Source of the DNA: Myoxocephalus aenaeus
Lineage: Eukaryota > Chordata > Actinopteri > Perciformes > Cottidae
DNA: 64,000 nucleotides
Direction of reading: 5' to 3'
Assembly (NCBI GenBank): GCA_038501785.1
Contig: JBAMJR010000102.1
Span: 668,501-732,500, forward strand
This document shows, in pieces, positions 18,601 through 32,600 of the stretch. The notes beneath the pieces were generated by a model. That model was not told the DNA's origin and ran no database searches. It was given only the letters and a program-made list of their open reading frames with translations. The translations under genes were made by a program, and so were the position numbers. The number at the start of each line of letters is the position of its first letter. Position 1 is the stretch's first letter.

Positions 18601-21600
18601 TTATGGATAGTGCATTCTGGCTGTAACTCAGTTATCAGTAAAGGGATCTGAATTGCAGCCTGTAGTCTTGAAGTCCGTACCGTTTGGCATTGTTATGGTA
18701 AAACTATGACCGATCCCTCAATGCCATAAAATCTTATTTCTTCTCGACATTTGTCACAAACAAACAGATTAACTGAAGTAAAAGCTCCTTTGGTAAACAT
18801 TTATCTTGCCGTTGTAAGCGCCTTTTAACATATGATTTACTGGTTTGCAAATTTTATCGACCTTGATTGGGTGCAATATCCACCAACACCCATGCTTTGA
18901 ACTCGTCTCTCGTTTTCCTTCCTGAGGAAGGGTGTTTGGAGGGATGTTGTATTGCAGTTGTGAGCGCTCTTTCATACTGAAACGAACGGCACTTCTTTTA
19001 TGAATGGTTGTGGATACTTCCTTAATGGGCTCTCAACAGACATAACCCTTTATTTTTATAATTGTATTGATACTGAATTTATTCTCCACCAACTATTGTT
19101 TGTTTGTATTGTGTTTTCTTTGGGTTTTCTAATTCCGTTCCTAATAAGGAAGCAAAATGGTTGAATAGTGCTGAATGGCATTAACAGTAAAGGGAAGTGA
19201 ATGTTTTTCTCTCTTCCAGAGTTCATTCATTCAGCGTGCTGCACGTGCACTCTGTTGCTCTTGTATGAATATTAGCCAAAATGCATCAAATACTCCTTTG
19301 ACGCCAAATTGTTTTTTGGTGCATAGAAGTCCAAGCAAGTCTCAATTTTCCTTTTAATTAATAAAACAATTGTCATAGATTTATTTGATGTTGATCCCCT
19401 AATTTATTTATTTGGCTGTTTTTAATAGTGGTGTCTTTAGATTCTAACATAATGTAAAAGACAAAGTGACACATTTTTACAATAAAAGAATGGGGAAGTA
19501 AACTTACTTGCTTTATTGCCACTTTGTCCTCATCTGTCACTGTTGCAGATTACTGAACATTTCTATTGGCCACTAAACTATTTTTTTCCCTGCCAGGAAA
19601 TAGGGTGACCAGATTTGAGTTTGTGAAAAAGAGGACACTACGTTCCGGGGGGTGGAGGAGAGGGAGGAGGAGGAGGAGGAGGAGGAGGAGGACACTTCGT
19701 CGCGGGGGGGGGGGGGGGGGGGGGGGGGGTAGCAGTAGTGTGTAGCATGCCGTGAACTTACATTTACGTTGAGATCGGTCGACCAATGACAGTTCTCTCT
19801 ACAGTCAGAGCTTGCGCAAGAAGGTGGAACGTGAGGGAGATACCATTTCCAAAACTTGTAAGGGGGTAATAACTATTTTCCCGGACGTACCATTTCCAAA
19901 ACTTGTAAGGGGGTAATAAATATTTTCCCCGACGTAGCAAAATCCCGGACGTTTTTGGAATCCCTGCCGGACGCTTTTTTTAGGTCTCGAAAAGAGGACA
20001 TGTCCGGGAAAAAGAGGACGTCTGGTCACCCTAACTTAAATAATAAATGAAATGTATTTTTCGCGAAAGTAAACGCTGACAATGTTTGCACCTGCAGTGT
20101 TTACTTGTGTGCTAAAGCAAATATTTACTCTGTATTTGACAGGTGGCAAGTGGTAATTCAATTCCCTGGTTAGATGAGAGAAGATGGATAACACTCTAAT
20201 ATCTGCATGGTAAATATTTAGCCAGCAGCTGGTTAGCTTAGCATAATGACCGGTAGAAACAGGAAGCCTGTAAAAAATAAAAAAATATAAAAAAATAAAA
20301 AAAGCTCAATAATTAACATGTTGTATGTATTAGGTTTTATTAGTACAGAAACGGACGTATAAAAATGATCTATTAAAGTTGTGGGGGGTGTTCATTTGTC
20401 AAACTATGTCCAGTAACTGGGTGTCTGGCAACTGTTCTGTATTTAACTTCTCTAGTTTTATGTAGTCTGTCTGAAAACACTCTGTATATTTGCGTACATA
20501 CACAGCCACACAACTTAATCAAAAGGACACATCACCGGGTGACGGAAATAATTCCCGCCATTTAAAATCAAGTGATAACACACCAGGCTATTTGTATGCA
20601 GTGAAGACACACATACCATCTGTTGCATCAGGCACAGCGGAAGGGGATTCACAACATGAACTCTGTCATACTATATGTCATACTCTCTCACTTCCTCACC
20701 CTTGTCAGCCACTCAATTTTTTTTTTTAATGAATGTGTGTTGTGTACAAGGACACCTGCTGGCTAAAAATACTCACATGCAAGCTAGCCAGCTATCTGTT
20801 TTGAGAGGTTAAATGACCATTACTCGCTGAACTGGTAGAGCTTTAATCTGACTGTGATATCTTCAAAACATGGAGCAGTTGCAAGCAAATCAATGAGCAA
20901 CATGCATATTGTGTCCGTTAAAGATATGTTCAAAATGAATGTGAAACATTAGCTGTGGCTAACTAGAAACGTGTGCGCCAACTGGCTGTGTAGTGCCAGC
21001 TAAGACAAACTGATCAGGAACTCAATTACTTTATTGTCTCATGAAGAGGAATCGTATAACATTTTATACAGAACAAGTTTTTCATGAAAGTCAAACTGTT
21101 TTCAACTTGTGTGGATGTGTCATCGCCTATTTTGTTTTCCTGTGGGTAAATTCAGGCCTATTTTTCACCACTCTTGTCTCTTGGATTGTCTTTATATGCA
21201 ATCACACCAACCGTAGCGACGTCTACACGGAAACACGCTGTTTATAATGTAAAATCTACGTCACCTTCAGTCTGACGCGACATAAAATAGTTCCCTTTTG
21301 TCACCCCATAAAACGGTGCAGTTGTTTATATGCATTATATACACACTCAATACTGTGTGTGTGTGTGTGTGCGCGCATGGGTATCTGATGGTCCTGTGAG
21401 GCGAAGCAGATGTCTTTTTAAAAGCAGATGTCTTTAACCAGATTATGTCCTATTGAAACACAAACATGTTTGTTGCTTCCATGAACGCACAATAATACAC
21501 ACACACACACACACACACCTTCTGCTATATTGTTGTTTAACCCTTTTTGTCAGATTAAGAGGCTTTTCTGATTGAGCCAAGCTTAACCTATCACCCCTCG

Positions 21601-24600
21601 ATACTCCACAGAATTTCACAGCCCCATCACCCTCAGTCTGATTATATTTTCCTCCGGTTTCACCATATCAAGCCTGGACTTTTCCTTGGTTCAGACTGGG
21701 TGGACGCTGGGTGCTCCTTCAGCGTACCCTCATCCCACCTCCCACTGTCCTGGCCTGGGCTCGGGAGCTTTTGTGTTGGCTTGAGGAAGTGTATTGTGTG
21801 CCCATCTGCCCCCCTTATCTCCCTCTTTCGCCATAACCTTCACTGTTTACCCTCAAAGGACCAACAGCAGATGGGGGACTATGCAGTCACACAAACACCA
21901 GCAGAGAGGGGACGGGGGTAACGGGGGTTCTTGTGGTCTTATGTGATTGCGCATGTATTAAGAAGATGGTGTAAAGTCTTTGTTTGTGGAGGGAAGTCTG
22001 CTATAATTAGACGTTCTAATGTTAGTTTCGGGGCATGATTCTTGTTTCCAGGACATGTATATCTATCTTTTAGTTCCTCTTGATAGTTAGACACCAGGGT
22101 AACAATGTTATGTAGATTCTCAAAATTGCCCTGCACATAGTCCAAAACGGACACATTTGTACATTACATTCTATTATTTATTAGTAAGTGATGTAACAAT
22201 ACTTTGAAACAAGAAAATATGTATTTATTTAAAATGAGGCTTTGGGTTCATCAGGGTGTTTGTATGTCCAGAATATTAGACATTGTGCTCCTATCAGATC
22301 TGTAGGTTTTAGTGCAAAACAAGATGAGCTAAAACCATGTTTGGATCTGTGACACTGTTCTAAGGCTAGACGGGGATAGAGACAACAGTTACTGCGTGGT
22401 CTATTCTCGTAATATTTTTACAATTTCTCTTAAAGATATGTGAAAAGGTCAGGAATATCATTTGATCTCCTTCATCACAAAATAACGCCCAACATAGCAA
22501 CACTAATAGTTAGCCAGATGAAATGAAAGGGAGGGGGATCTGACCTGTATTCCCTTTTGGTGAAGCTCCTTGCTCACGCGTGAAAAAAAATGCAAGCAAC
22601 ACCCACGCGTCAAAGAGAAATCACATCTATCTACTTCTTCCTCATGTCAACAATGCAATTTGCAGTGACAAGGAACACAGTAGCAACATTCCAAATTGGG
22701 GAGAAAATAGTATGCCAATGGTAGTCTATTATTGAATAATGTTATATCATATGACTAAGCCTCTGTTTTTAGTTTAACCATTCTATGTATGCTTGTGTTT
22801 GTCAATGTAAATGTATGTTATATAAAAGTGATAATGAGCAGTTAAACATATGTTTCTTAAACGGTATAATTATCTGTTCAGTTAAAACTTCAGTCACTAC
22901 AATCAACAACAACAACAACAAGTAACATATTAAACGAGAGAAATCCACTTAATGTCATGCAGTGCTTTAGATTTTGAGCATGATTGACAAGGTTAATTTT
23001 CTTTCTACATTGGTTTCGTGGCACACCAACAGTTAACTGGCAAGAGACGTCATCGAGCTATTACTACCGCAATATAACTATTTTGGAAATTCAACATATA
23101 TTATTGCTGGAAATGCTGTTCATTCCTTCAGTTAAAACTTGTATCAATATATTTGTATCTGTCGCGTAAGTAGATCTGTCCCAGTAGTAAAACTATAGTC
23201 TGTCTATGAACGGATTCACACTGACAATACCGCATGATTTTTGTGGTGCAGTTTTATTGTCAACATCATTTGAATGAAAAATAATGTGGCATTTGAAGTT
23301 ATGCCAATGCATTATAGAGCGTGGAAGTAGGAAAGAAAGAACGGTCACAGTGCAACAATTCTGTCCTTTGCCTGATGTTTTGTGTCCGAAAGGTCATGTG
23401 TCTTTTGGGGCGTTTTTCACTCTGTTGTGACGCAGAAAGGAAGAGCCACCCTTGTTTGTTCTGTCCCAAAGGGTGGTTGACCTGCGCTGTTGAGATAAAG
23501 TAAAGCATTGCAAACTAAGCCATACCAACTCCTCCCGGTAACAAAGTCAGTTTCTTTCTTTTTTTTAATTGTTTAGTCACTTACCCCTCGAACTCTTGCT
23601 TCTCACCTGAACAATGTATCTATTTAAAGATATTAATAAAGGAAAACCTGAGTCATGTTTTGAATATAAGTAACAGCAACATTATCACTGAGGGAAAAAC
23701 TTCAGACGAGAGAGATAACATGCAGTTTTGACTTTTATACTTCTATTCTGTCTATTCACTAGTCTCATTTTACTGGGTAGTTTCTCTCCTTTTTTGATAT
23801 ATCGTTTTTCTTTCTAAGGTTGTTTACTCCAAATCAGAAATTACCCTTTATATGTTGCAATTATTGATTGCCTTCCCTTACAGCCCTAAAGTCACATGAG
23901 ACGGGTGCACACGTGTGTTGCAAACTAACTAAAAGTTAATTTTCACAAACCAACATGGATGTTATCAAAAGGGCAATATGAATTTGGTGTCATATTTCAA
24001 TAAAAAGACTGCTGTTCATCAGCTGACGGTCAGGACTTTTCAGCCATCAACTCATACAACACTTTCAGTCGCACAGCAAGAAAGTCCGCATCCATTCCTG
24101 CCCCCAGTGAACTCTTCTAACTAAAGATTTAGTCAAAGTGATGATGGGGGGGAAAAAACGTTTTTTATGAACATTATGATGGAAGTAAATGATTGGCATT
24201 CCCATACTCACTTTATTTGTTGCTAAATTTAGCAACTTTATACAATTTGAGAATTAATAAAAAGTATAAAGAAATCCATCCAGAATACCACATCAAGACC
24301 TTGAGGAAGGCCATAAAAAAATTCAAGCTGCGATTAGTTGGAGATTTCTGTAAGAATTGCAATTTTTGGTTATTGGATGGCGACTTTCTGTTTTTGGAAA
24401 GTGCTCAGAAATCCCCTTATTGATAATGTACCTTAAAGCCATCCTCTGAATGCCCTAGGTCTCTAGTTTGTGGTTAGAGTTTCAGGAGCCAGTGATTACC
24501 CTAGGGGTCAGAAAAGGTACTCGTCAAGTATGTCAAGTTTAAAAAAAAAAAGGTCTTACTATATGAAATTGCTACTATGGGGTGACATCATCATCACACA

Positions 24601-26530
24601 TACAATTGGCTCATTGGATAAACAAGGATCTCAACTTTTCAGTATACAATTTCTGCAATTCCAAGACAAATGGTGTATTTACAAGGATCATTCCAATATC
24701 TTGAGATCAAGTGACCCCTTTTGAAAATGACCATGCCACTTTCTCCCTTGCCAAAAATGTTCCATAAATTTGGAGCATTTTTAAGTCCTTTTGTCAACAA
24801 GCTTGCATGACTTGGTTGGTACCAATAAACCTATTGGGTTTTATATTACACCACCATCTGCCATAGTAGTGGTTTAATACATATTATGGAGTATTGATCA
24901 ATGGCCCTATTGCGCTAGCCCAGCAGTTCTCAAATGCAGGTATGTGAAGGCACTTCACGGTGTACGTGAGATAAAAAATATATATATTTAAAATTAGCAA
25001 AATAGTTATTTAATAAATATTCAATAAAATGTAAGTTCATAAAGTAAATTTGAAATATTCTATATTAAATCAGACACTGATGGCACAGCACTGTGTATTT
25101 TAATATATGTATGTATGTATAAATAAATAAATAAATTACCAATTTTGTTTTGAAAAGTAATCATGGCATGAAAAAGACTTCAGACAGAGAAAGCATTATT
25201 TTGACCGCAGGGCAATAAGACGAAAGGAGAGATCACCTGCAGTACATCCTTGTATTAAATAATTGGATAGACTTGAGACAAACAAGCCTCCACAAGTATA
25301 CATGCGTCAGCCCTCCAACACACTATGGAACAAACTAAATCAGTGTCTTTTATCACTAATATTTACATTTCTCCAAAAAGTAAGATACTAGGGGAGAAAT
25401 ATGGCAAACTATTGATTTACAGTAACCAGGTTATCAGTGTGTATTGTCTGATTTCCTGTGTAACATGGTTTATTTGAGTAACTTGGTTTCTTATGTGCTT
25501 GTAAACAGTTCTGTGTGCCAAGCCAGACGGCAGACTGGCTCCCCGAGCACTCGTTGCCTGCTGGAACGAAGCCCACTGTGGTGTTGTGACTGTGGGCGGT
25601 GTTGGAATGTAATGCAGTACAAGATAGACAGACGCTGGTTCATTGTCAGAGCTCCAAGGCTGAATTCTTTACCTCTATCTCAGCCTGGAGGAGATTTTTG
25701 TGTGTTTTATGATGCCTTACAGCCCATTGATGTCTAGATGTCAATTCTGTGTTGTATTCAGTCAATTAAACAACAAACACCTGGCAGAGCTCTGCAGTGC
25801 TCCTTTCTAGTTTAACATTACATTGCCTCTACTTCACAACTTATACTTTGAGCTGATGTATTGTAACAATCTACCGTGAGTGTTTATTTATACCTTTTTG
25901 TCTGCCAGACGCATAATAGTAGTTCAGAAGTTCAGGCCGATATTTGACTGAAAAACTTGTTTTACAGTAAAGGATGCAGATAGCTTTCTGTGATGGTGTC
26001 TGTGGCATTTCTGTGTTATTTACAACTGGCAAGGTCGTTCTGTATGACCCTGTGCAGAGTAAGTACTTATGTTTACTTAATAAGGGGTACTCCATTTTAA
26101 TAACTCGTATTTTGTAATACTGAATGCTTTTTTTTTTTCATTAACATGAGCATTATTGTGTATCCTAGTTTGGTTACGTACATTTTCAAAAAAGTTGCCA
26201 TGGCTGTGTCATCGCTTGGGGTGACGGATTGTTGAAATGATTTGAGACTCTGACCACAACTCATGTTGAGACTTTTTTAATTATGTACCCCTCACACATT
26301 AATAGCTGGTTTTGTGCATATTAGTTCTTCAGTTATGAGCATTGTATGTTTGCTCATTTTGTGTTGTCTATTAGGTTTCCCTTTTTTTGTATGCAGCATT
26401 CCAACAAAGTGTGGCTCACCAAAAAAACAAAAAACAAAGGACAAGAAATTTAATAACCTTTAACTAAAATGTATGTTCAATTATCATACCTCCTACTTAG
26501 AATAAATATATTACATTTACCTTTCTTGAA

Positions 26531-26600
<70 letters not shown>

Positions 26601-29600
26601 AGAAATGTGTGAATTAGTCATCTCAAATAACTAAGCCTTTTTGTTATTTTCTAGCTGTCGACCATGGTTATGAACATAATAACACTGTTCCAGGGGCAAA
26701 AAAATATAACCACACAAAATTACAAGCAGTGCATCCTGAATTTCACCTATCCTAGAGGTACCATAACTCCTTGAGCAGCTTGCTGAATGTCTGAGTGTTT
26801 CACAAATATTTATCTGCAACTAAACTTCTAGCTGGACTTCTGGTGTAGGGTGTCGAATAGTAGTGCATTTTACTGTAGGAGCAATTCATAAATAAATCAA
26901 TTCAGTTTATTTTTTTATAGCCCAAAATCACAAATACAAATTTGCCTCTGAGGGCTTTACAATCTGTACACATAACATCCCTGTCCCGGGACCTCACATC
27001 GGATCTGGAAAAACTCCCCCATGTAAATGTATTATGACACAACATTGTTTAAATTGCAGGTGCTTTTGTTAAATGGTGTGTTGACATAGTGACACACAAA
27101 GAGGGTGCTACATTCACACAAGACTGAATTGGAAAACCCCCCCACATCTTTTCAACATTCTGCCAGCTGATGGCAGCACTGTACCTTTGTCTTGTGTTTT
27201 CTATTGATGTGATATAATAGTGGTATTTAGTCCACAATTGGCTTCATGTCACCTTGTACATTCAGAATCTAAGTCGCACTTCATTAATCCCACAAGACAG
27301 GTGATGATTATCTGGGGTCCAGTTCTTTCACCCAGTAATTGTTATGTGAAGCAAATGGGCATTTAAACAGTGGTGGTAACTTGTGGTATATTTTATAATT
27401 GACCTGTTTATATTTGATGTTTACCGGCCTCACCCTCCTTGTCTCTGACCTTCTGTCCAGATGCTGCAGGATTGTGCCAAGGCCCGTAGGGAAGTGGAGC
27501 TGCACTGGAGGGCTTCTCCCTGTGCCAACATTGTGCGCATCATTGATGTCTATGAGAACCTCTATCAGGGCAGAAAGTGCCTGCTTATTGTCATGGAGTG
27601 GTGAGTGCACAGTCTTGGTGTGATACACACTAAAATACTTATTATTGTGTAGTGGTGAATAAAATTATCAATATTGCAGATCATTATTCCCCATCTTTTG
27701 AGTGCATTTTCAGCAGATCAATTTGTGTTGGTTGTAGAGATGCACCGATACCAATACTGACTCAAATAGCTGGATTGGATGTTGGTGACTGACCCGATCT
27801 GCTATTGGATACCCTTATTTTGATAAATAAGTCAGTACATTTATATCTATGTATTTATTTTTCCAAAATTATGTAAGCACTCTTTAATTCAAGCTTGATG
27901 TTGTCTTACATATTAATGAATGAATGAATTAAAGTTACATTTATTTAATATAGCAGAGGCTTGAGGGTTTAGCTTTTCTTTTTGCATTTGCATGTGAAAA
28001 GTACTTAGTTGTCTATTCAAAGTGGACAAAACATTTTTAAATTAAATTTGTATGACTATTATTATATAAAAACTCATGGACATATATTTCTGGTATAAAG
28101 ACGGCTTGTTTTCGTCCACCTTCAATTAGGAGTGTGGATCTCTAGGTACCTTTTTTATAATTTGATTCCAATTCATAGGACTACAATGCATTTATACAAC
28201 AATTATGGATTCATTATGATTCAAAAATCTTTTATAAATTCAATATTGGTAACAAATAAAAGATATGTCAACTGGAAGACTACATTTCCCAACATATTTT
28301 CCACCATTGCAAAAAGAACCAACAAGAAAATAAAGAAAATATTTTGTATAATTAATCACGTGACATAAAAAGCTGCCCCTATTCACAAATAGGTCATTCA
28401 CAATATATTTTCTGTACCAGCTCTCATACAAAATGCTTTCTCTGAAACTTGGTGAAACAATACATACAATTTAAGTGTGCGGTGCACAGTGACACAAGAC
28501 TCTGTGGCAATGGATGTCTAGCATTGTGTTACTTCTATCCTACCCACCTTCCGCAGTGATTGCATGGCTTTGATTTTGTTTGAGAGTGTGAGTATTGTTG
28601 TGTCCGTAAAAGGTTCTAAAAGGGTGCAACATAACGTAAAAGCCCTGGTTCTAATTGTCGGAGTAGGGCGCAAATCCTTGACAATAAAAGTTGCAATGTA
28701 CTTAGTGATTCGCTTCACCCTTTCCGACTTGGGTGTAGGAAAAGGCTAAAATACTCAAACCGTTAAACCAAAGTTGCCGGTCGAATTGTATCCATATTCG
28801 CTGCTCAAACTATTATTTATATCCAAGTTTAGAATGTAAACAAGAAACACATGTTTGTTTTAAGTCTGTTGCGTTTAGGTGCAGCCTGGTGTTGAATAAC
28901 CGTTTACAGGTGATCATCATTTTGAGAATTTAGTTTAAAATTTCCGATTGAGTTTTCTGCATCCACACATACCAGTACTCTTTCAAGAGAGAATCGCAAT
29001 GCATCTGAGGATCTTTTTTTAATTTTTTTTTATCTAAAGTTTCCGTCAACCTGAATTTGTCTGTGGCAAACCCGTTTGGTGCTCGTGCCTATAGCTTGGC
29101 TCCCGGTGTTGCTGCTTACAGCATTGTCGGTGCGCGCTGCCTGTTCATTCAGTACATAATTAGCTTGCTTTACAAAACTACACTCAATCAAAAATATGAA
29201 TTTCCATGTAAAATTGCAGTCTGCATTTTCCAGACTTGGGAAGGCATGTTCAAGAAAGCCTAATGGCTTACCTTGTCAATTGTTCTCAGTTTATTTTAGC
29301 CAGGTCAATTATTGTAAATCTGTATGGCCCATTTCTTCTAAATGAGTGCGGTACCTTTTCCTCGCCTTTTTTGTATTTCCATTTTGCAACACTTTAAAAC
29401 CACCAAACCCCCATCAACTTGTCACACGTGCAATCATTAGGTCTGTGGTTACACTCCAGTGCAGATGTAGTGGTCCTGTCTACCTACACACTCGTGCAAA
29501 AAAAGCTGCAGGTGATGACTAATTTTGCTGAAGAAATGATCAGAATGAAATGGCAAGAAAGAAAAGTAGTTCTTCTGATGAAACTAAAATATTTCCTCGA

Positions 29601-32600
29601 ATATCACACACAAGAAGCGTGTCAGATCTAGCGATTTCAGTCGGCTTGCCTTCTGACGCTGCAGAAATTGAGTCAGTCTGATGACCTATATACTGCTGTT
29701 CAAGTATTCTCCCATGTTGTGTAAAGGGACATTATGTCAAATCGTCTTGATCATTTAGGAAATTCAGTGATGGTCCTTCATTGCGATGAATATGAGCATT
29801 TAATATAACTGTCAATCGCCTAAACACCATCCATGGCGACTCAAATACTCTATAGCACACCACATTTGTAGCTGCAAGTAGTTCCCAACAAACACAACAT
29901 TCACTCCTGTTAGAGGTAAATTTGCTAAAAACTACTATTTTAAATTATTTTGCCTTTTTTTTAATATAGAAAATATATTTTGTGACCTGTTTTTAAAGAT
30001 GTATGTCTTCAAATGGGCTTGGGTCTGAGAACCACAGACAGGCATAGAAAGTAAAAGTATTGAGAGAAGTTGGACTGTTTTTGGAAAACAAAAAGGGCTG
30101 ATGTGTATGTTCTTTTTCTCAAAGTGGTTATGATATCGATATCAGCGAGTACATCTCATTGTCGCTACTGGCGGGGTGTCTTCACACAGTCCATGCGATG
30201 TGAAGAATGTAGACTGAAACTGTAAGGGTGTAACTAGGTTTCTGCTGTGATGGCGTAAGATGTGAGGTCTTAGTATTTAGTATATACAATAAGTATCTGT
30301 TCTGCTGAGAATTCACACTTCATCACGAGACATTTTCAGAAACACAGGGTGGCTATGAGACCTCAAGTTCCTCTATATCTTTTGCACATGTATGCCTGGA
30401 CAATCTGTCTGTGCGGTCATGCACAATTGGCATTGCTGATTGGACCTGAAACTCAGTCATACTAGGCAAAATATTAAATGAAACTTATCATTAAGTGTAT
30501 TTGAGTTGGATTTCTCATACTCTGCTTCATGCATATTTAATTAATGTTAGCAACCATAAGCTTTATTATTTGACAGCACCAGTAACATTTTCTGTAATCG
30601 TTACTCTTAAATGTGTCTGTACTTGCGTATATGTACTTGTGATGGTAATACTGAGTAATGATTCTAGTATTATATTAATGAGCCATGCTGTTGTCAGTCA
30701 TATTCTATGGGATTTTGTGATGTTTTTTTGAGATAGTGGGCTTTCTTAAACATTACAACAATGCAAATTGTGTAGTTAAGAAATGAACTAGCATAAAAAA
30801 AAAGCACATTTGCACATTTAAGACCATGACTCCCTGCTCTGTACTATAGAGGAGATTGCTGTGCTCCTAACAAAGTAATACTAGGGTAGCTGTAATCAAT
30901 TAAAATTCAAAGAGGTTCCTGCATCTATCAAATATCATTACCAACAAACATTTCTACAGTTCCAAAATATTTATTAATTTTCAAAATGGGACACTTGACA
31001 TACAGATGCATTGAACTTGTAAGATACATGAAGTCAAAATAGTGGTAGCTTTCTTTAACCATGAATACAATCCTAGCAGAAATAACATTAGGCCTACTTT
31101 TCAAATAAAAGAAAACAAGACAGAATCCTCTGAATACAATAAATAAAAAGTGCAAAAACAGCTTTGATAGGCCCCTTTTATTTCGTATTCATACACACAC
31201 ACACAGTCGGGCCATAAGTATTTGGACTATGACACAATTTTCCTAATTTCGCCTATTTAGAGTTTTCAATGGATATAACAAAAACACCACATTAACCGTT
31301 TAGGAATTACAGCCATTTTTACACAGTCCCCAACATTTTCAGAGGTTCAGAAGTGATTGGGCAAACTACCATAATAGTGAATATAATGCTAATTTGTAAT
31401 ACTAGGAGGGAAATCCTTTGCAGTCAATGATTGCCTGAAGTCTTACACCCATAGTCATTGTAGAGGCTCAAACTTAACTCAAACTTATTTAAATACGCAG
31501 GCCACTGGGGGACGAACGGGAGAACGAGTTCGGACGCGTGTTCTGCCACAAACAAATCCATTGTCCATTCCAGCACTGTCTCTTTTCCATACATTTAATC
31601 CGTGACACCATGGCATAAAGTCATTTTACATTAGCCACACCACAAGGTTCCTTGAGACAGGATACAACACTTGATCTTTAGCTGAAAGGGAGAAGCTGTC
31701 GCGACCACGGTCAAACAATTTCGCTTCCCATCCACACACCTGTTCCCATCACCTGGCACTCACCTATATGCTCTTTTAACTGAATGTGCCACCCTGTGTC
31801 CAAATAAAGGAACTACATGTCCCCACTACCACCTAGTGATTCCCTCAAACAATAAAACCCCATTTTGGCTCCAACACACCGGCCCCTAATTGTTGATGGC
31901 AGGAGGGCATAAACAATTCAATACATATTTATATAATGGAGCCAATAAACCCAAAATAAACAAACCCAAAAAATCCCCCTAAGGTAAGAAGTACTTGTAT
32001 GTCAGCTTCTTGTAGAAGACAAAGTTTGCTCACTGGCTTGTCCAGCGTGCTAGTCTTAATTTGCACTTGTGCAGACCGCACCAGTCCTTTCCTGTCTGGA
32101 TGTCTTTAGAACTCTTCCGAGCAATCACTAGATCCTTGAAGGGAACCATTAATAACCCACCCCAATAGGGTCTTAATGGCATATGGTCCGTTTCCATGGC
32201 TGTTGATTACTCTCCAAGGCTCAAGCATTTTGGAGGCGTTGGTACCTATCAACAACTCCACATCAGCTTGAATTCTAGGAACACCAACGCCATCCAAGTA
32301 TGGCCATTTTGCCAAATCCTCTTCTTTGATGAGGTTATCCGCGTTTGCAGGCATTCTCTTCTGGGTATAGACCTCTGGCAAGTCATAGAACCTTTTCCCG
32401 GTGAGACTTGAAATCTCCAAATCAGTCAACACGTAGCTGGAAACTGTTGCTCCTGAACCCGTGGTCCTTAAGTGGATTTGGGTTTTTCTTCCATTCAGAT
32501 TAAGCCTCCTCATCAGGTTTTCAGAACAAAATGTTGCTGTACTGCCTGGATCTAGAAAAGCATATGTCTGTATGACTTGGTCTCCCTTATTGGATTTCAC

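Larger units (their letters stand above)
12661..27460 (+). other. mapkapk2: mapkapk2 intron 1 (14.8 kb)
   Basis: GT-AG intron separating the glycine-loop exon from the rest of the kinase, long for a fish gene. It carries at least five transposon-derived segments (listed) and no other coding exon that I recognise. Long first introns often hold enhancers, but none can be pinpointed here. Confidence 0.9.
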
